A stretch of DNA of 64,000 bases from an uncultured Polaribacter sp. (GCF_947501385.1 NZ_CANMVP010000011.1:1-64000), one strand, 5' to 3'. Positions 1 through 8,297 are shown, counted from the first letter of the stretch. Program-made: numbers and translations. Notes: generated from the letters alone by a model not told the origin.

Positions 1-24
1 ATCTTGTCCTTCAAATTGTTCCAT
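1..24 (-). CDS. 5' end of an unidentified protein (partial)
   Basis: Eight codons (MEQFEGQD) read off the left edge from an ATG at 24. The call rests on context. An AGGA stretch lies just upstream, and a good Bacteroidota promoter (TTG at 74-72, 20 nt spacer, TATATTTA at 51-44) points at it. A LytTR-type direct repeat lies farther upstream at 114-145. The N-terminus is acidic and lacks a signal peptide, so a cytoplasmic protein is likelier than an exported one. The product cannot be identified from eight residues. Confidence 0.35.
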
Positions 25-43
25 TATCCTAGTTTTATTGACT

Positions 44-74
44 TAAATATACGGAAATTAAATGACTAACTCAA
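44..74 (-). promoter_or_regulatory. Promoter of the leftmost reverse-strand gene
   Basis: On the minus strand TTG (74-72) is followed after 20 nt by TATATTTA (51-44), one mismatch from the Bacteroidota -7 element TAnnTTTG. The start would be near 38, giving a leader of about 14 nt before the ATG at 24. Confidence 0.45.
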
Positions 75-113
75 TAAATTTAAATGAAATAAATTTTAAA
101 TAAAATAAAAATT

Positions 114-145
114 GATGATTTGACCTATTTCCTGATGAATTGACC
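114..145 (+). promoter_or_regulatory. Predicted LytTR response-regulator operator (copy 1)
   Basis: Two direct repeats, GATGATTTGACC (114-125) and GATGAATTGACC (134-145), lie 20 bp apart. The block matches, on the opposite strand, the one beside the LytTR two-component system at 4315-4346, including the T-rich spacer. LytTR regulators typically bind two short direct repeats about one or two helical turns apart. The repeat is about 76-107 nt upstream of the predicted start of the leftmost gene and 257 nt before the lipoprotein gene at 402, so the target is inferred. Confidence 0.5.
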
Positions 146-401
146 TTATTTATTTAATAAAATAGCAATAATTATAGGGTTGCAATTGATGAACTTATAA
201 TAATGATTTTCCTGATAAAAAGTTAGTAAAAATCAAATAAGCATTTGTTTTATCGAAGTAAGCGGTTTAGCAAAAAAAGAGTAAATTTAGATTTTAAAAT
301 TAATTTAAAATAAGAAGTAGTTAATTTAGATTTTTTATAAAATTTCGTTTTTATACAATGCAACTTAAATGAGATTCAACAACTTTGATAAAAAATAAAT
401 T
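146..401. other. AT-rich intergenic region
   Basis: About 255 nt of very AT-rich DNA between the direct repeat and the gene at 402. I see no ORF, no clear promoter with both elements and no stable hairpin. Confidence 0.5.
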
Positions 402-965
402 ATGTTAATATTGAAGCAATTAAAAAAAACACAAGACATTAATAGAACAAAATTTATTAATTATTTCGTTTTTATATTAATATGTTTCCATGTTTTTTCT
501 TGTAATAAAAAAAGTAGCGTCTCTGATGATGATAAATCTATCAAGATTGAAGAAAAAAAACAGAAAAATAAAAAAAATAATATTGTTGATTCTACTGAAA
601 TTAAAAATGCTTATTCCACAAAAAAAATCCTTGTATTAGATTTCAATAAGAATGGTTCAAATGACACTTTAATAGTATCTACCAGCGCTTTATCAAATAA
701 GAATGATGAAATCATATGGGATGACTCGCAACACTGGAGGGTTCATCTACAAAGTGAACATAAACTAAAAACTATTTATGAAAATGAGATACAATTGGGT
801 AAGTTGAATGTATATTATAATACTTCAGAAAATACCTTTTTTTTAGTTGAAGATGCTCCTTATCAAAAATCTATTTATAAGATTGATACTGATAACAACT
901 GGAAACTTATCAAAGTAAATAATCTTCCTGATTTTACAAAGTATAAAATAGTAACATTAGAATAA
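402..965 (+). CDS. Putative lipoprotein of unknown function
   Basis: A 187-residue protein. After a basic N-terminus, a hydrophobic stretch (about residues 18-33) ends in a lipobox-like VFSC, with the modified cysteine at residue 34. It is therefore probably a membrane-anchored periplasmic or outer-membrane lipoprotein. A lysine-rich, low-complexity linker (about 45-62) precedes a small domain, in which a stretch around 75-90 (LVLDFNKNGSNDTLIV) resembles a calcium-binding or beta-propeller-like DxNxDG loop. I do not recognise the family. The 33-residue region before the cysteine is long for a type II signal, but no better internal Met exists. The gene stands alone, with a LytTR-type repeat 257 nt upstream. 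Confidence 0.6.
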   Translation: MLILKQLKKTQDINRTKFINYFVFILICFHVFSCNKKSSVSDDDKSIKIEEKKQKNKKNNIVDSTEIKNAYSTKKILVLDFNKNGSNDTLIVSTSALSNKNDEIIWDDSQHWRVHLQSEHKLKTIYENEIQLGKLNVYYNTSENTFFLVEDAPYQKSIYKIDTDNNWKLIKVNNLPDFTKYKIVTLE

Positions 966-1036
966 AAGATTTCATTTTTATAAAATTTAACTCTCTAATA
1001 TTAAGAAACTTTTTTTTTAAAATGAGCTTTTATATT

Positions 1037-1660
1037 TTATGAAGAGTTCTTTATTTTTCTATGTCTAGATAAGCCAACCAACAAGCCTATAAAACCAATT
1101 ATTGTAAAAATCACTCCCCAAAAAAATACATTGTATTTATCTACTAAAACCCTATAGATAAAAGTAAATAAGAACATTGTAAGACCAGTTATTTGCCAAA
1201 CTCTATCTTTCTCTAACCTCGCATCACTGTTAATTATTGGAGTTAAGTTAAACAGTACTTTAAATTCATTCCAATCCCAAGCAAAAAGCAAAATATTTGC
1301 TAGTAAAACCATACCTGTTATTACAGGAGTAAGTGCGAAATAGTAGGATATAGTAATTACAAAAATATTTAATATGATAGGAAAATTTATGATTGCTCCC
1401 AATTTAGCATATTTTTGGGTCATTAAAAGAAACCCTGCGATGAGTTGACCTGCGCCTATAAACTTCCAGTATAATCCAGATTGATACATTGTTTCAAAAA
1501 AATGCCAAGGATTATCAATTGGATATAGCGCACCACTTTCTGTTGTAAAACGATTCCCTTTTATTTTTATAAGACTAGCAAACACAAAGGCACCACCAAT
1601 TATATAACGGGTGTAGATAATAAAAATTTGTGCCCAAACGAGTGTTTTAAAATTTTTCAT
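1037..1660 (-). CDS. DoxX-like integral membrane protein
   Basis: A 207-residue protein with about five hydrophobic helices and a short basic C-terminal tail. The opening Arg-Tyr-Ile-x-Gly-Gly-Ala-Phe followed by a Leu-x-Lys segment is typical of the DoxX-like quinol oxidase/redox membrane family. A loop (about 37-57) with PIDNPWHFF recurs in flavobacterial members. The biochemical role of this subfamily is unknown. It is transcribed alone, convergent with the lipoprotein gene at 402 and downstream of the TonB-dependent receptor in the same orientation, with a 153-nt gap and no clear terminator between them. Co-transcription with the receptor is therefore possible but unproven. Confidence 0.65.
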   Translation of the reverse strand: MKNFKTLVWAQIFIIYTRYIIGGAFVFASLIKIKGNRFTTESGALYPIDNPWHFFETMYQSGLYWKFIGAGQLIAGFLLMTQKYAKLGAIINFPIILNIFVITISYYFALTPVITGMVLLANILLFAWDWNEFKVLFNLTPIINSDARLEKDRVWQITGLTMFLFTFIYRVLVDKYNVFFWGVIFTIIGFIGLLVGLSRHRKIKNSS

Positions 1661-1813
1661 AATATAATTCGTTTATATAACGACGAGTTATATACGTTTG
1701 TGTTACTCAAAATAACCATATAATTTGAACAATTTATCTTGAGGTTTTTAATATCAAAACAAAAAATACGTTTTTTTAAATCCTTGAAAAATAATTTTTT
1801 ACCTAAAAATTAG

Positions 1814-4216
1814 TTATTCAATTCTACTTTTTTCATCTTCAAGACCTGTATTTCTATTTCTTAATTTCTTAATTTCACTTCGTCCGAAGTTGTACGTTAA
1901 ATTAATTTTGAATTGTCTGCTGTCACTTCCGCCACTACCATCAATAAATAAATCTCCAAATTGTGTTGTTCCACTCCAAGGGGACGTGTATAAAATATCA
2001 TCTATACCAATTCTTAAGTTCAATTTATCATTCAAGAACTTTTTCTGAACTGCAATATTTAGAGAACCTAAACTGTTGGTTCTGTAGGTTCCTCCCCAAA
2101 TTGATGGTGAACTATACCAGCCAGAAATCTCGAATCTAAAGTTATTTGGTAACTTAAAAGTGTTTTGTGCATATAAACTCAAAGAGTTTTGAGAAACCCC
2201 TACAAAATCTGGATTAGTAGCTTCGTAAATACTTCTAGAAGCATTTAAACTAACATAATAGCTCCACCATTTTGTAAAACTTGATGGATAAGAGATGCCT
2301 AAATTGATTACTTTTTGATTAGCTACATTCCTAACGTTGATAAAGTTTTGATTGTTTTCTGCCGCTTCTGTAACCTGCGCGAAGAAATCTTTGATAAAAC
2401 TGTAACTTACAGAGGTATTTAGCCTGTAATTATACGTGTGCGAAAGCTTGATGTTATTGGTGTATTGTGGTTGTAAAAAAGGATTTCCCTTTTGTGCAGA
2501 TAATTCATTAAGCTTGTATTCAAAAGGGTTTAAATTTTGATAATTTGGACGTTGTATTCTAGTGCTATAATTTAAAGCCAATGAATTTTTTTGATTGATT
2601 TGATACGTAATTCCACCACTAGGAAAAAAATCTGTATAATTTCTTTTAACAATGTTGTTATTGTTATTTTGAGTACTAGTTAAACGCCCTTCGGATGAAG
2701 TGTTTTCTACTCGTAAACCTACTTGAAAATTTACTTTTTTAAATTTTCGATTAAAGTTAATGTATCCTGCATTTATAATCTCGTCATACTCAAAATCATT
2801 AGATCTGTTGTTGTTTAAAATATCATTTCCGTTTTTTCTATCATAAAACTCAAATTCATTTTCTGTGTTAATTTTTGAGAATTTCACACCAAAACTTAAT
2901 TTGCCTTTTAAGAAATTTTGCTCATAATCTCCTCTTACTGAAAACAAATTTATAATTGTTGGTGACACAATGAAAAAAATAACTTCATTTAGAATTACTG
3001 TTTCATCACTATTATAATAGAAATTAGGTTGTAAATTTTCTCGATTGCTTTTGTACTTCCCAAAATCTACATCAGCATTAAAAGAAGTTCCTTTTTTATT
3101 ATCATATTTGTAATTGATATTGCTATAAAGGTTGTAAAAATCACTTTTGGTATTATTACCTGCTACTAGAATACTATCAGGACTGGTTTGGCTTTGAGGA
3201 GTAATTGGCGTTCTGGAATCAGAATCAGAAAAGGAATCATTAAAATTTGCGGATAAAATAATACCAAGTGTAGATTTTGTATCTATATAATAATCAAACC
3301 CTAATCTTGTATTAGTGTTATTAAAATCATTAACTGTTTCTGATTTCGCATCAAAAATGGTATTATTTTGAGTTCTATACAAATTTAAAAAATTAAAACT
3401 TTCTCCACTACTATTGCTTAAAGTTCCATACAAACTGGTCTTTTTACTTCTTTTGTTAAAAGAGCCCGAATTGTTAAAACGTGCAAACTTGCCTTGTGTA
3501 TAACCACTCGCTAGACTACCATTTGTACCTAATGTTTTATCTCTTTTTAAAAGAATATTTATAATGCCAGCATTACCTTCTGCATCATATTTAGAAGATG
3601 GTTGTGTTATGATTTCTACAGCCTCAATATCACTAGATTGTAAGGTTTTTAAGAAATTTACTAAATCTTGACCACGTAGAATAGATGGCTTCCCATCAAT
3701 ATAAAAAAGCACACCTGTTTTGCCTTCTACAATAATATTGTCATTGTTGTCAATTACAATTCCTGGAGCTTTTCTTAATAATTCAAAGCCAGAATCTCCA
3801 GCTGCATTGATAGTATTTTGAACATTAAAAACAGTTTTATCTGCCAAAACTTGTACCATTGGTTTTTTGGTTTTAATAACAATTTCTTCTAATTCTTCTG
3901 ATGAATTTTCTAACATTAATTGGCCAAAATTTTTGTTGGCAATTAGTTGAAATGCTTTTGTTTCATAATCTTTATATCCTAAACTTGTTATTATTAGAAA
4001 ATAATTTCCTTCCTTGATATTTTGAATAATAAACTCACCTTTAGGATTTGTTATAGCTGCTTTTACAAACTTCTTATCATCTGAACTAAATAAAGATACT
4101 GCCACAGATTCTAAAGGGATATTATTTTTATCTATCACATTTCCTGAAATGGATTGTTGACAACATATTGAATAACTAATCAACAAAAAAAATAAAATTG
4201 AAATTAGATTTTTCAT
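1814..4216 (-). CDS. TonB-dependent outer-membrane receptor (OMP_b-brl_3 type)
   Basis: An 800-residue protein with a signal peptide (about 1-19, ending at a CCQQ). A carboxypeptidase-regulatory-like beta-sandwich follows (about 20-105, starting SISGNVIDKNNIPL and ending near LMLENSSEELEE). Next comes a plug domain (about 120-225) with the YIDGKPS and IIT-PSSKYDAEGNAGIINI motifs, then a long beta-barrel ending in the aromatic-rich KINLTYNFGR. This layout is the flavobacterial receptor class with an outer-membrane beta-barrel family C-terminus. Such proteins import an unknown ligand with TonB energy or act as surface sensors. It is divergent from a LytS/LytTR pair with a direct-repeat operator between them, which suggests control by that system. 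The substrate cannot be told from sequence. Confidence 0.9.
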   Translation of the reverse strand: MKNLISILFFLLISYSICCQQSISGNVIDKNNIPLESVAVSLFSSDDKKFVKAAITNPKGEFIIQNIKEGNYFLIITSLGYKDYETKAFQLIANKNFGQLMLENSSEELEEIVIKTKKPMVQVLADKTVFNVQNTINAAGDSGFELLRKAPGIVIDNNDNIIVEGKTGVLFYIDGKPSILRGQDLVNFLKTLQSSDIEAVEIITQPSSKYDAEGNAGIINILLKRDKTLGTNGSLASGYTQGKFARFNNSGSFNKRSKKTSLYGTLSNSSGESFNFLNLYRTQNNTIFDAKSETVNDFNNTNTRLGFDYYIDTKSTLGIILSANFNDSFSDSDSRTPITPQSQTSPDSILVAGNNTKSDFYNLYSNINYKYDNKKGTSFNADVDFGKYKSNRENLQPNFYYNSDETVILNEVIFFIVSPTIINLFSVRGDYEQNFLKGKLSFGVKFSKINTENEFEFYDRKNGNDILNNNRSNDFEYDEIINAGYINFNRKFKKVNFQVGLRVENTSSEGRLTSTQNNNNNIVKRNYTDFFPSGGITYQINQKNSLALNYSTRIQRPNYQNLNPFEYKLNELSAQKGNPFLQPQYTNNIKLSHTYNYRLNTSVSYSFIKDFFAQVTEAAENNQNFINVRNVANQKVINLGISYPSSFTKWWSYYVSLNASRSIYEATNPDFVGVSQNSLSLYAQNTFKLPNNFRFEISGWYSSPSIWGGTYRTNSLGSLNIAVQKKFLNDKLNLRIGIDDILYTSPWSGTTQFGDLFIDGSGGSDSRQFKINLTYNFGRSEIKKLRNRNTGLEDEKSRIE

Positions 4217-4241
4217 AAACTATGTATTTAAAATTATGCTA

Positions 4242-4272
4242 CAAATATTTCACCTATTTAAAACTCTCACAA
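4242..4272 (-). promoter_or_regulatory. Promoter of the TonB-dependent receptor
   Basis: On the minus strand TTG (4272-4270), a 20-nt spacer and AATATTTG (4249-4242; 7 of 8 matches to TAnnTTTG). The start would be near 4236, about 20 nt before the receptor ATG. The weak first base of the -7 element fits a promoter that needs an activator. Confidence 0.5.
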
Positions 4273-4314
4273 TAACTTCTCGACGAATGGGAAAATAAGC
4301 AGTTGAATGAGAAA

Positions 4315-4346
4315 GGTTAATTCATCGGAAAATAGGTCAATTCATC
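4315..4346 (-). promoter_or_regulatory. Predicted LytTR response-regulator operator (copy 2)
   Basis: Read on the minus strand, two direct repeats, GATGAATTGACC (4346-4335) and GATGAATTAACC (4326-4315), start 20 bp apart. The block lies between the divergent receptor and kinase genes, about 80-110 nt upstream of the predicted receptor start and about 45-76 nt upstream of the likely kinase start. A TAAATTTG -7 element for the kinase gene is at 4378-4385. A near-identical block on the other strand is at 114-145. Two short direct repeats is the known binding geometry of LytTR domains, so the adjacent regulator is the natural candidate. Confidence 0.6.
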
Positions 4347-4402
4347 GATTTTAATTTAAATTTTAAAGCATTAGTTTTAAATTTGTTATAAATTTTATTA
4401 TT

Positions 4403-5473
4403 ATGAAAAAATCTAATAAAAAGTTTAATATTTTAGGAGTGAACAGAAAAGAATTGCTACTATTTATTGGGTTCTACATCTTTTTTGCTTTTTTTTATCG
4501 TTTTACACTATGGGTCAATAGAGGTGGGTATGATGACCCAAACGATAATTTGTTTAACATCATTCTTTTTTTCGATGATGCTGGTTTAAAGTATGTAGTA
4601 GAGTTTTTGCTAACGATTCCTATTTGGTACTTACTTTTTAGAAAATTAAATTATCTTTCTCTACAAATAAAACTATTGCTACATTTTATTTTATTGCCTA
4701 TTTATGTTTTTTCTTTTTTTAATATTTATTATGTGGTTTCAGATTTCATCGGGTTTGAACATCTGAAAGGGAAAAATGCCATTTGGGATATTTATTTACC
4801 TTCTTTATTCTATCTATTGCAATTCGGTATTATGCATTCTTATAATTATCATTTAGAGAATAAGAGAAAAATAGTTTTAGAAGGAGCATTAAGAACTGCA
4901 GCTTTAAAGAGTGAATTATCTGCCTTGAAAGCACAGCTGAATCCACATTTTTTATACAATGTTTTTAATACAATTAGCGCTTCAGTACCCGCAGAACAAG
5001 AAAAAACGAGAAATATGATTGCTGAATTATCAGACCTGTTTCGTTATCAATTAAAAGCATCACAAGTAGAAAAAGTTACTTTAAGAGAAGAATTGGCTTT
5101 TGTAAATAAATATTTAAAGTTAGAAAAAGAACGCTTCCAAGAACGTTTAACAGTAAATATTGATGTTGATGAATCTCTTTTGAATGAAAAAGTACCACCA
5201 ATGTTATTACAACCTTTGGTGGAAAATTCTATAAAACATGGATTGTCTTCACTAATAGAAGGAGGAGAAATTACCATAAAAATAAAGGAAAAAGAAGAAA
5301 AATTATTTTTTGAAATTACAGATACTGGAATTGGAATCAAGAATAAAGAAAACGTTTTTAATAAAGGAATTGGATTAACAAACACAAAGTTAAGGCTGGA
5401 AAAGATGTATAAAAGCACTTTGAATTTATCTGATAATTTACCTAGGGGTTTAAAAGTAAGTTTTGAATTATGA
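4403..5473 (+). CDS. LytS-type sensor histidine kinase
   Basis: A 356-residue protein. The N-terminal 150 residues form about four membrane helices with short loops and no large sensor domain. A coiled-coil-like linker follows, then the His_kinase core LNPHFLYN with the phospho-acceptor His182. The HATPase domain carries the N box LVENSIKHGL (Asn275) and the DTGIGI glycine box. The role is to autophosphorylate and pass phosphate to the response regulator encoded next, which overlaps by 4 nt (ATGA), so the two are translationally coupled. Divergence from a TonB-dependent receptor suggests that its signal relates to receptor activity or an envelope cue. A TAAATTTG -7 element lies 18 nt before the ATG. 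Confidence 0.93.
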   Translation: MKKSNKKFNILGVNRKELLLFIGFYIFFAFFYRFTLWVNRGGYDDPNDNLFNIILFFDDAGLKYVVEFLLTIPIWYLLFRKLNYLSLQIKLLLHFILLPIYVFSFFNIYYVVSDFIGFEHLKGKNAIWDIYLPSLFYLLQFGIMHSYNYHLENKRKIVLEGALRTAALKSELSALKAQLNPHFLYNVFNTISASVPAEQEKTRNMIAELSDLFRYQLKASQVEKVTLREELAFVNKYLKLEKERFQERLTVNIDVDESLLNEKVPPMLLQPLVENSIKHGLSSLIEGGEITIKIKEKEEKLFFEITDTGIGIKNKENVFNKGIGLTNTKLRLEKMYKSTLNLSDNLPRGLKVSFEL

Positions 5474-6198
5474 AGAAAGTAATTATTGTTGATGATGAGA
5501 TTGCTGGTAGAAAACTTATCAAAGAATATTTGGAAGATTATTCTGATTTAGTTTTACTAGGAGAAGCAAATAACGGTGTTGATGCGGTTAAAATCATCAA
5601 TGAATTTAAACCAGATTTGGTTTTCTTAGACATTCAAATGCCAGGAATGACAGGTTTCGATGTATTAACACATTTAGAGGAGTTACCCCAAATTATTTTT
5701 TCTACAGCTTATGATCAATATGCATTAAAGGCATTTGAAGTGCATGCAGTAGATTATTTATTGAAACCATATACAAAGGACAGGTTTGAAAAAGCGATTC
5801 ACAAATTGTCTTCTAATCTTTCCAATAACACAGCGCAAAATTTAACCAATAGTCTATTAATGGATGCTGAGAAATATCCTAAAAAAATACTAGTTGAATC
5901 TCAAAATAAGCTAGTAACTATATCTGTTCAAGAAATTATTAGAATTGAAGCTTTTGGTGATTATTCAAAGATTATTACGGCAGATAAAACCTACTTAAGC
6001 AACTTCGGAATCTCAAAACTCGAAGAAAAATTAAATACCGCCATCTTCTTACGCGTACATCGCTCATCCATAATAAATATCGATAAAATAAAAGAGTTGA
6101 ATAAGTATGGAAAAAGTTACGACGTAACAATGCAAAATACTGATATTGTTCGTGTAAGTAGAGGATATATGGAAACTATAAAAAAAATAATGTATTAA
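5470..6198 (+). CDS. LytTR-family response regulator
   Basis: A 242-residue protein. The receiver domain (about 1-120) has the acidic pair DD near residues 8-9, phospho-acceptor Asp54 in FLDIQMPG, and the switch Thr and Lys (STAYDQYA; LLKPY). A linker leads to a LytTR DNA-binding domain (about 138-242) containing IIRIEAFGDYSKI and FLRVHRSSIINI, the usual beta-strand signatures. It is phosphorylated by the kinase just upstream and should bind short direct repeats. The paired GATGAATTGACC-like repeats at 4315-4346 and 114-145 are the best candidates. The start is the ATG overlapping the kinase stop. Confidence 0.94.
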   Translation: MKKVIIVDDEIAGRKLIKEYLEDYSDLVLLGEANNGVDAVKIINEFKPDLVFLDIQMPGMTGFDVLTHLEELPQIIFSTAYDQYALKAFEVHAVDYLLKPYTKDRFEKAIHKLSSNLSNNTAQNLTNSLLMDAEKYPKKILVESQNKLVTISVQEIIRIEAFGDYSKIITADKTYLSNFGISKLEEKLNTAIFLRVHRSSIINIDKIKELNKYGKSYDVTMQNTDIVRVSRGYMETIKKIMY

Positions 6199-6298
6199 TA
6201 ATTTATTTCAGAAAACCTTAGCCTTTAAAGTTTAAAATCTATCCATCCAATAAAAAAACTTTACTTATCGGATGACCTATATAGACAATTCTAATCAT

Positions 6299-7273
6299 CT
6301 ATTTAAAAAAAGAATCCACAAACTCAATTTTATGAAACACTTGTAAATCATCAATACCTTCTCCTACTCCAATATATTTTACAGGAATTTTAAACTGGTC
6401 TGAAATACCAATCACAACACCACCTTTTGCAGTACCATCTAATTTTGTTACAGCCAAAGAAGTAACTTCTGTTGCCAAGGTAAATTGTTTTGCTTGCTCA
6501 AATGCATTCTGACCTGTAGAACCATCTAACACTAGTAAAACATCATGTGGAGCATTGGCTACCACTTTTTGCATCACACGTTTGATCTTTGTCAATTCGT
6601 TCATTAAATTGACCTTATTATGTAAACGTCCAGCGGTATCTATAATAACCACATCGGCATTTTGAGTTACGGCAGATTTTAACGTATCAAACGCTACAGA
6701 AGCAGGGTCAGAACCCATTTCTTGACGTACAATGGGTACCTCTGTTCTGTCTGCCCAAACTTGTAATTGATCTATCGCTGCCGCTCTAAATGTATCTGCT
6801 GCGCCTAAAACTACCTTTAAACCTTGCTTTTTAAATTGGGCTGCTAATTTCCCTATGGTGGTGGTTTTACCAACTCCATTGACGCCTACAACCATTAAAA
6901 CATAAGGCATTTTTTTGCCATCTTTATCGGCTGGAATTTCTGGGATGGTAAATTCAGTTTCATTTCCTTTATTGGTTTCAGACAATAAACCTGCAATTTC
7001 TTCTCTAAGAATTTTATTCAGTTCGTCTGTACCCACATATTTATCCTTTTCAACACGCTCTTCGATTCTAGTAATAATTTTAAGCGTGGTGTTTACACCA
7101 ACATCAGAAGCAACTAAAACCTCTTCTAAATTGTCTAAAACGTCATCATCTACTTTCGATTTTCCTGCAACTGCTTTAGTTAGTTTGCCAAAGAAATTTT
7201 CTTTCGATTTTTCTAAGCCTTTGTCTAAGGTTTCTTTTTTCTCTTTTGAAAATATTTTTTTAAAAAAACTCAT
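6299..7273 (-). CDS. ftsY: Signal recognition particle receptor FtsY
   Basis: A 324-residue protein of the NG-domain SRP GTPase family. The N domain helices occupy about 1-105. The G domain carries the P loop GVNGVGKTTT, then DTFRAAA, DTAGR, and TKLDGTAKGG near the C-terminus. It lacks the long acidic A domain of enterobacterial FtsY, as do most Bacteroidota forms. It docks ribosome-nascent-chain-SRP complexes at the membrane. It lies downstream of the rpmB-rpmG-DUF4295 cluster in the common Bacteroidota order. A strong terminator (7548-7580) and a structured repeat separate them, so ftsY probably has its own promoter. The SRP RNA is also in this window at 18.7 kb. Confidence 0.96.
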   Translation of the reverse strand: MSFFKKIFSKEKKETLDKGLEKSKENFFGKLTKAVAGKSKVDDDVLDNLEEVLVASDVGVNTTLKIITRIEERVEKDKYVGTDELNKILREEIAGLLSETNKGNETEFTIPEIPADKDGKKMPYVLMVVGVNGVGKTTTIGKLAAQFKKQGLKVVLGAADTFRAAAIDQLQVWADRTEVPIVRQEMGSDPASVAFDTLKSAVTQNADVVIIDTAGRLHNKVNLMNELTKIKRVMQKVVANAPHDVLLVLDGSTGQNAFEQAKQFTLATEVTSLAVTKLDGTAKGGVVIGISDQFKIPVKYIGVGEGIDDLQVFHKIEFVDSFFK

Positions 7274-7351
7274 TCTTTTATTTTATAACCACAAACTGTA
7301 CGTTAAAAAACGTGCCATTTGTGGGGTTTGGTCAAATTGTCATTAAAATAT

Positions 7352-7505
7352 ATGCCTGCTTACGGCAGGTGGGTTAGGGATTGTAATGGCATCCTTTTTA
7401 TGCTAGACTTCATTCAGAATATCTTTTGAATAACTAAAAATAGTTTTCAAAAATTAAAAGATGCTGAAATAATTCAGCATAAAAAGATACAATGAAAAGC
7501 CCGAC
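7352..7505. repeat. Structured intergenic element, Flavo-1-like, with expanded loop
   Basis: After a small hairpin built on GCCTGC/GCAGGT (7354-7370), the block from about 7371 to 7505 opens with TTAGGG and TGGCATCCTTTTTATGCT. It closes with AGCATAAAAAGATACAATG and AAGCCCGA. TTTTTATGCT and AGCATAAAAA pair, and GGG/CCC can close an outer helix. The same layout, with a short loop, occurs at 16034-16098. The pattern resembles, from memory, the flavobacterial Flavo-1 RNA motif family; I could not run a covariance search. The about 70-nt insert in the apical loop is unusual. Confidence 0.5.
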
Positions 7506-7547
7506 CTTTAGGGAACCCCCAAAAATACATAATTATACGGTACAAAA

Positions 7548-7580
7548 AAAAGCTACTTTCTAAAATTAGAAAGTAGCTTT
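7548..7580 (-). terminator. Intrinsic terminator of the rpmB-rpmG-DUF4295 operon
   Basis: A near-perfect 15-bp inverted repeat (AAAGCTACTTTCTAA with its complement, 2-nt centre), followed on the minus strand by a run of eight T. It lies 22 nt past the DUF4295 stop codon. Confidence 0.85.
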
Positions 7581-7601
7581 ACATATTTTATGTGTAAATG
7601 A

Positions 7602-7754
7602 TTACTTTTTAGCTAAAAAGTCATTTACTTTAGAAGGATCCATAATTGCTTCTACAAATGTGTAAGCTCCAGATTTTGGAGATTTTACCATTTTTATAGC
7701 TTTACTTAACCTTTTTGATCCTGTTTGTAATGATGCTACTGATTTCTTTGCCAT
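7602..7754 (-). CDS. DUF4295 small basic protein
   Basis: A 50-residue protein starting MAKKSVASLQTGSKRL and ending VNDFLAKK. It matches the short, lysine-rich DUF4295 family that follows rpmG in nearly all Bacteroidota. Its position directly after two ribosomal protein genes, and the basic composition, suggest a ribosome-associated function, but no role is established. The ATG lies 53 nt after the rpmG stop, and the gene ends at a strong terminator. The gene is too short for most default ORF cut-offs, so it is easily missed. Confidence 0.9.
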   Translation of the reverse strand: MAKKSVASLQTGSKRLSKAIKMVKSPKSGAYTFVEAIMDPSKVNDFLAKK

Positions 7755-7807
7755 TGTCTAAATGTTTTACATCTATATGCTCTGTTCTGAGTTCTAGATA
7801 TTTTTAA

Positions 7808-7990
7808 TTATTTAATTTCTTTGTGAAGCGTCACTTTGTTTAAAATAGAGTTGAATTTTTTAATTTCCATTCTATCAGGACTGTTCTTCTTGTTCTTGGT
7901 TGTAATGTATCTAGAAGTACCTGGCTTACCAGTTGCTTTATGCTCTGTACATTCTAAAATTACTTGAACTCTGTTACCTTTTTTTGCCAT
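7808..7990 (-). CDS. rpmG: 50S ribosomal protein L33
   Basis: A 60-residue protein with the L33 signatures VILECTEHK near the start, [20 protein letters not shown] in the middle, and a Lys-rich C-terminus. It has a single cysteine in the position where zinc-binding L33 forms carry a CxxC pair, so this is the zinc-independent type. It is the second gene of the rpmB-rpmG-DUF4295 operon, 27 nt downstream of rpmB. L33 contacts the E-site tRNA on the large subunit. Confidence 0.96.
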   Translation of the reverse strand: MAKKGNRVQVILECTEHKATGKPGTSRYITTKNKKNSPDRMEIKKFNSILNKVTLHKEIK

Positions 7991-8017
7991 CTCTGTATAA
8001 TTTTAATCTGCGTAAGC

Positions 8018-8257
8018 TTACTTAGTTAAAAATCCGTTAGCTCTCGCTTCTTTTATAACTGCAGAAATTCCTTTCTTGTTAATATTTTTTAAAGCAGATG
8101 CAGATACTTTTAAAGTAATCCATTTATCTTCTTCTTGTATGTAAAAACGCTTCACCATTAAGTTCGCGTCAAACTTTCTCTTTGTTCTATTCAATGCTTT
8201 CGAAACATTGTTTCCAACCATTGCTTTTTTTCCTGTTAATTCACAAACTCTAGACAT
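8018..8257 (-). CDS. rpmB: 50S ribosomal protein L28
   Basis: A 79-residue protein beginning MSRVCELTGKKAMVGNNVS and containing NRTKRKFDANL, the standard L28 signatures; length is normal for the family. It is the first gene of the operon, with a consensus promoter 41-71 nt upstream. It binds 23S rRNA in the large subunit. Confidence 0.97.
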   Translation of the reverse strand: MSRVCELTGKKAMVGNNVSKALNRTKRKFDANLMVKRFYIQEEDKWITLKVSASALKNINKKGISAVIKEARANGFLTK

Positions 8258-8297
8258 CTTTTCGACAGTATTTATAGTGTTATCTCTAAACGAGGTG

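Noticed and set aside
5047..5418. Reverse-strand ORF of 123 codons inside the kinase gene
   Set aside because: It lies fully within the histidine kinase coding frame, has no signal or domain, and is a shadow of the real gene.
6244..6298. A third LytTR half-site (GATGACCTAT, about 6264-6273) after the regulator gene
   Set aside because: Only one half resembles the motif, there is no second repeat 20 bp away, and it lies between convergent genes.
6915..7346. Forward ORF of 143 codons opposite ftsY
   Set aside because: Ser/Phe-rich translation typical of antisense shadow; ftsY motifs are clear on the other strand.
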